Part shown: positions 52,596 to 53,942 of the stretch, in pieces
Layout: each line of letters begins with the position of its first letter
Numbering within the stretch: the first letter of the stretch is position 1
Assembly: GCA_903844735.1 (NCBI GenBank)
Contig: CAIMUX010000137.1
Location: forward strand, 1 to 53,942
Direction: 5' to 3'
Origin: Candidatus Eiseniibacteriota bacterium
Lineage (GTDB): Bacteria > Eisenbacteria > RBG-16-71-46 > CAIMUX01
DNA: 53,942 nt
Notes under the pieces: model-generated
What the model was told of the DNA's origin: nothing
Databases searched by the model: none
The model's input: only the letters and a program-made list of their open reading frames with translations
Position numbers and translations under genes: made by a program

Positions 52596-53672
52596 TTAGC
52601 GATAGTCCGTTACCTGCCAGGCATTGACCACGCCGTCAACGCCGACCTGGCGAATCCACAAGACCCCGTCCTCCGAGTTCGCGTCGCGGGCGGTAAGTAC
52701 AAACATAGTGTCATCCCGGTTGAACTCCGCGTTCAGGCCGAGGTTCAGAATCACTCCGGGACGCAGGTACGGAGACACGTCCCCTCCCTCGGCCGCGATG
52801 GAATACCATGGATCCGGGCGGAAGATCGGGATATTGACCTCGAATAGGATCCGCGCGTCGTTCCGGCGCCACCGCGGGTAGTCGCATATCCACCCCGTGG
52901 CTGTGAGTCGCTTCACTTCGTCGAAGTCCGGCGAGTACAGCATGATCTCCAGGCCTCCGGTCTCGGGACGATAGTGCCTGAAGACAACGCGCCGGCCGTC
53001 TCGGGCGATCCGCGCCTCTCCACCCCACAGGACTCTCCCGCTTCGAAGTCGCAGGGGCTCGTCCAGCCCGGTGTCCAGGTCCACAATCCGGATATTGCCC
53101 GAGTCCGCCGGAGGATAGATGCCGATGCCCCAGCTTACCCGATTGTAGATGATATGTCGTCCATCGGGGTGCCAGTCCGGAGACTGCGCGTCGTGGATAT
53201 TCGTAACCTGCCGAAGCTCGCCAGTCGCCAGGTCCAAGGTATAGATGTCCGCCGACATACAGAATGCCAAGCTCCGCGAATCCGTGGAGTACCGGAGCCA
53301 GGCCACCGCTCCGCGCGGTTGCAGAACGAGCCGCCGATCCGTGGGTCTGTGGAACGCATCCAGCCGGACTTCATAGATGCCCCCCGGCTCGTCCGGCTTC
53401 GAGCGGTGCAAGTAGGCGATGCGGTCATCGGACGGGGCCCACGTGGCCTTCCCGTCCACGAGGCGATAGTCGGCTTCCGCTGGGGGCAGCTCAGGTTCAC
53501 TGGACGGGGGCGGATCATCAAAGACATAATAGGTCTCGGATCGACACGCGCAGAAGATGGGCAGAGCGGCCGCGAGGAACAGAGGCAGCATCCGTCGGAG
53601 GTGGAGGTGAAGGAATCCCGTGGATTCCGACAACAGCAACGCACCGCGCCCGCTAGCGCTGGATCCGCCCAC
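52596..53672 (-). CDS. TolB/PD40-type β-propeller lipoprotein-like protein
   Basis: 358 aa from GTG 53672, which has AAGGAG seven bases upstream; ATG 53591 (MLPLFLAAALPIFCACRS) is an alternative that leaves a compact signal peptide. The body is a run of PD40/WD40-like blades: KATWAPSDDRIAYLHRSKP, WLRYSTDSRSLAFCMSADIY, TNIHDAQSPDWHPDGRHIIY, ARIARDGRRVVFRHYRPE, and GWICDYPRWRRNDARILFEV. These resemble the TolB propeller, so it is an envelope protein that probably binds a partner. First gene of the three-gene unit. No enzymatic motif. Confidence 0.8.
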   Translation of the reverse strand: MGGSSASGRGALLLSESTGFLHLHLRRMLPLFLAAALPIFCACRSETYYVFDDPPPSSEPELPPAEADYRLVDGKATWAPSDDRIAYLHRSKPDEPGGIYEVRLDAFHRPTDRRLVLQPRGAVAWLRYSTDSRSLAFCMSADIYTLDLATGELRQVTNIHDAQSPDWHPDGRHIIYNRVSWGIGIYPPADSGNIRIVDLDTGLDEPLRLRSGRVLWGGEARIARDGRRVVFRHYRPETGGLEIMLYSPDFDEVKRLTATGWICDYPRWRRNDARILFEVNIPIFRPDPWYSIAAEGGDVSPYLRPGVILNLGLNAEFNRDDTMFVLTARDANSEDGVLWIRQVGVDGVVNAWQVTDYR

Positions 53673-53826
53673 CGCTCATCTCCTTGAAGACCCTCTTCCG
53701 CCTGACAGGCTGCTCATGTTTCGTCACCGGACAACGAGAAGCCTGGCGCGCCCACTCGCCCCTGCTCCCCGGCAGCGCAGGAAGTACACTCCCCATTGCT
53801 CCGTAAGCGCCAACTGAACCCCATCC

Positions 53827-53942
53827 TCACCTGAACGCGGGATCCCGATCGATCGTCTCGCGGATTTCCTCCTGCGTGCAGCGCGTCGGAAGCAGCTTCT
53901 CGAAGTCTTCGACCCGTTGTGCCTTCGGCAATTCGGTCAGAA
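53827..53942 (-). CDS. C-terminus of a gene entering from beyond the window
   Basis: The minus frame open at the window edge reads LTELPKAQRVEDFEKLLPTR, CTQEEIRETIDRDPAFR, then stop at 53827. Only 38 residues are visible and the family cannot be named. Its end lies about 155 bases upstream of the PD40 protein start. Confidence 0.5.
   Translation of the reverse strand, partial: LTELPKAQRVEDFEKLLPTRCTQEEIRETIDRDPAFR

Noticed and set aside
1-53942. rRNA, tRNA, riboswitch, insertion sequence or integrase genes
   Set aside because: I found no convincing sequence for any of these on either strand, so the mobility of the region rests on fragments and repeats only.

Overview
High-GC bacterial DNA with no rRNA, tRNA, CRISPR array or intact transposase that I can see. 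Two traits suggest an uncultured lineage near the FCB group, of the Candidatus Eisenbacteria type. One is a secreted protein with a FlgD-like C-terminal sorting domain (30886-31491). The other is a family of exported SUMF1/FGE-like proteins, two of which carry a short N-terminal module resembling that protein's N-terminus. The taxonomic call is inference only.

Layout. (1) 1-3000 is a mosaic of gene pieces: a macro-domain gene, an unknown gene, a SecY fragment followed by a frameshifted DUF2007 remnant, a CYTH (class IV adenylate cyclase type) fragment, and a second, internally deleted macro copy. (2) 3032-7500 holds an HEPN/MNT pair and ordinary housekeeping genes: ilvE, and an rpiA-thioredoxin-methyltransferase operon. 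(3) 7500-8700 holds hicBA between remnants of ADP-ribosylglycohydrolase (ARH) genes. (4) 8787-21608 is the most unusual part. It encodes a protein with an anti-sigma-like zinc motif, a membrane-anchored Lon-like protease with an FG-GAP-type outer domain, an unknown ~380-aa protein and, divergently, a 1336-aa protein of unknown family. The ~380-aa/1336-aa divergent pair is present a second time in decayed form (18059-21608) next to a metallophosphoesterase. (5) 21598-33767 carries a 1644-aa DUF3857/transglutaminase protein, two more small toxin-antitoxin-like pairs (DUF4160/DUF2442 and DUF4258/DUF2283), SUMF1-like genes, and several displaced copies of the 3' part of pbpC. (6) 33867-48127 is an operon on the minus strand: a giant secreted protein, then alpha-2-macroglobulin, then penicillin-binding protein 1C. 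The last two are joined by three 41-bp tandem repeats that form a chain of overlapping stop and start codons. (7) 48300-53942 has a GT39-like membrane protein, a broken DUF2229 gene and a three-gene envelope operon.

The A2M/PbpC operon fits envelope defence: A2M traps proteases and PbpC repairs murein. The 8.8-21.6 kb block is the best candidate for an undescribed system. It pairs a membrane protease whose outer domain could sense a signal with cytosolic partners of unknown family, one pair of which was duplicated with its promoter region. The abundance of toxin-antitoxin pairs, gene fragments and partial duplications marks most of the window as accessory, recombining DNA.
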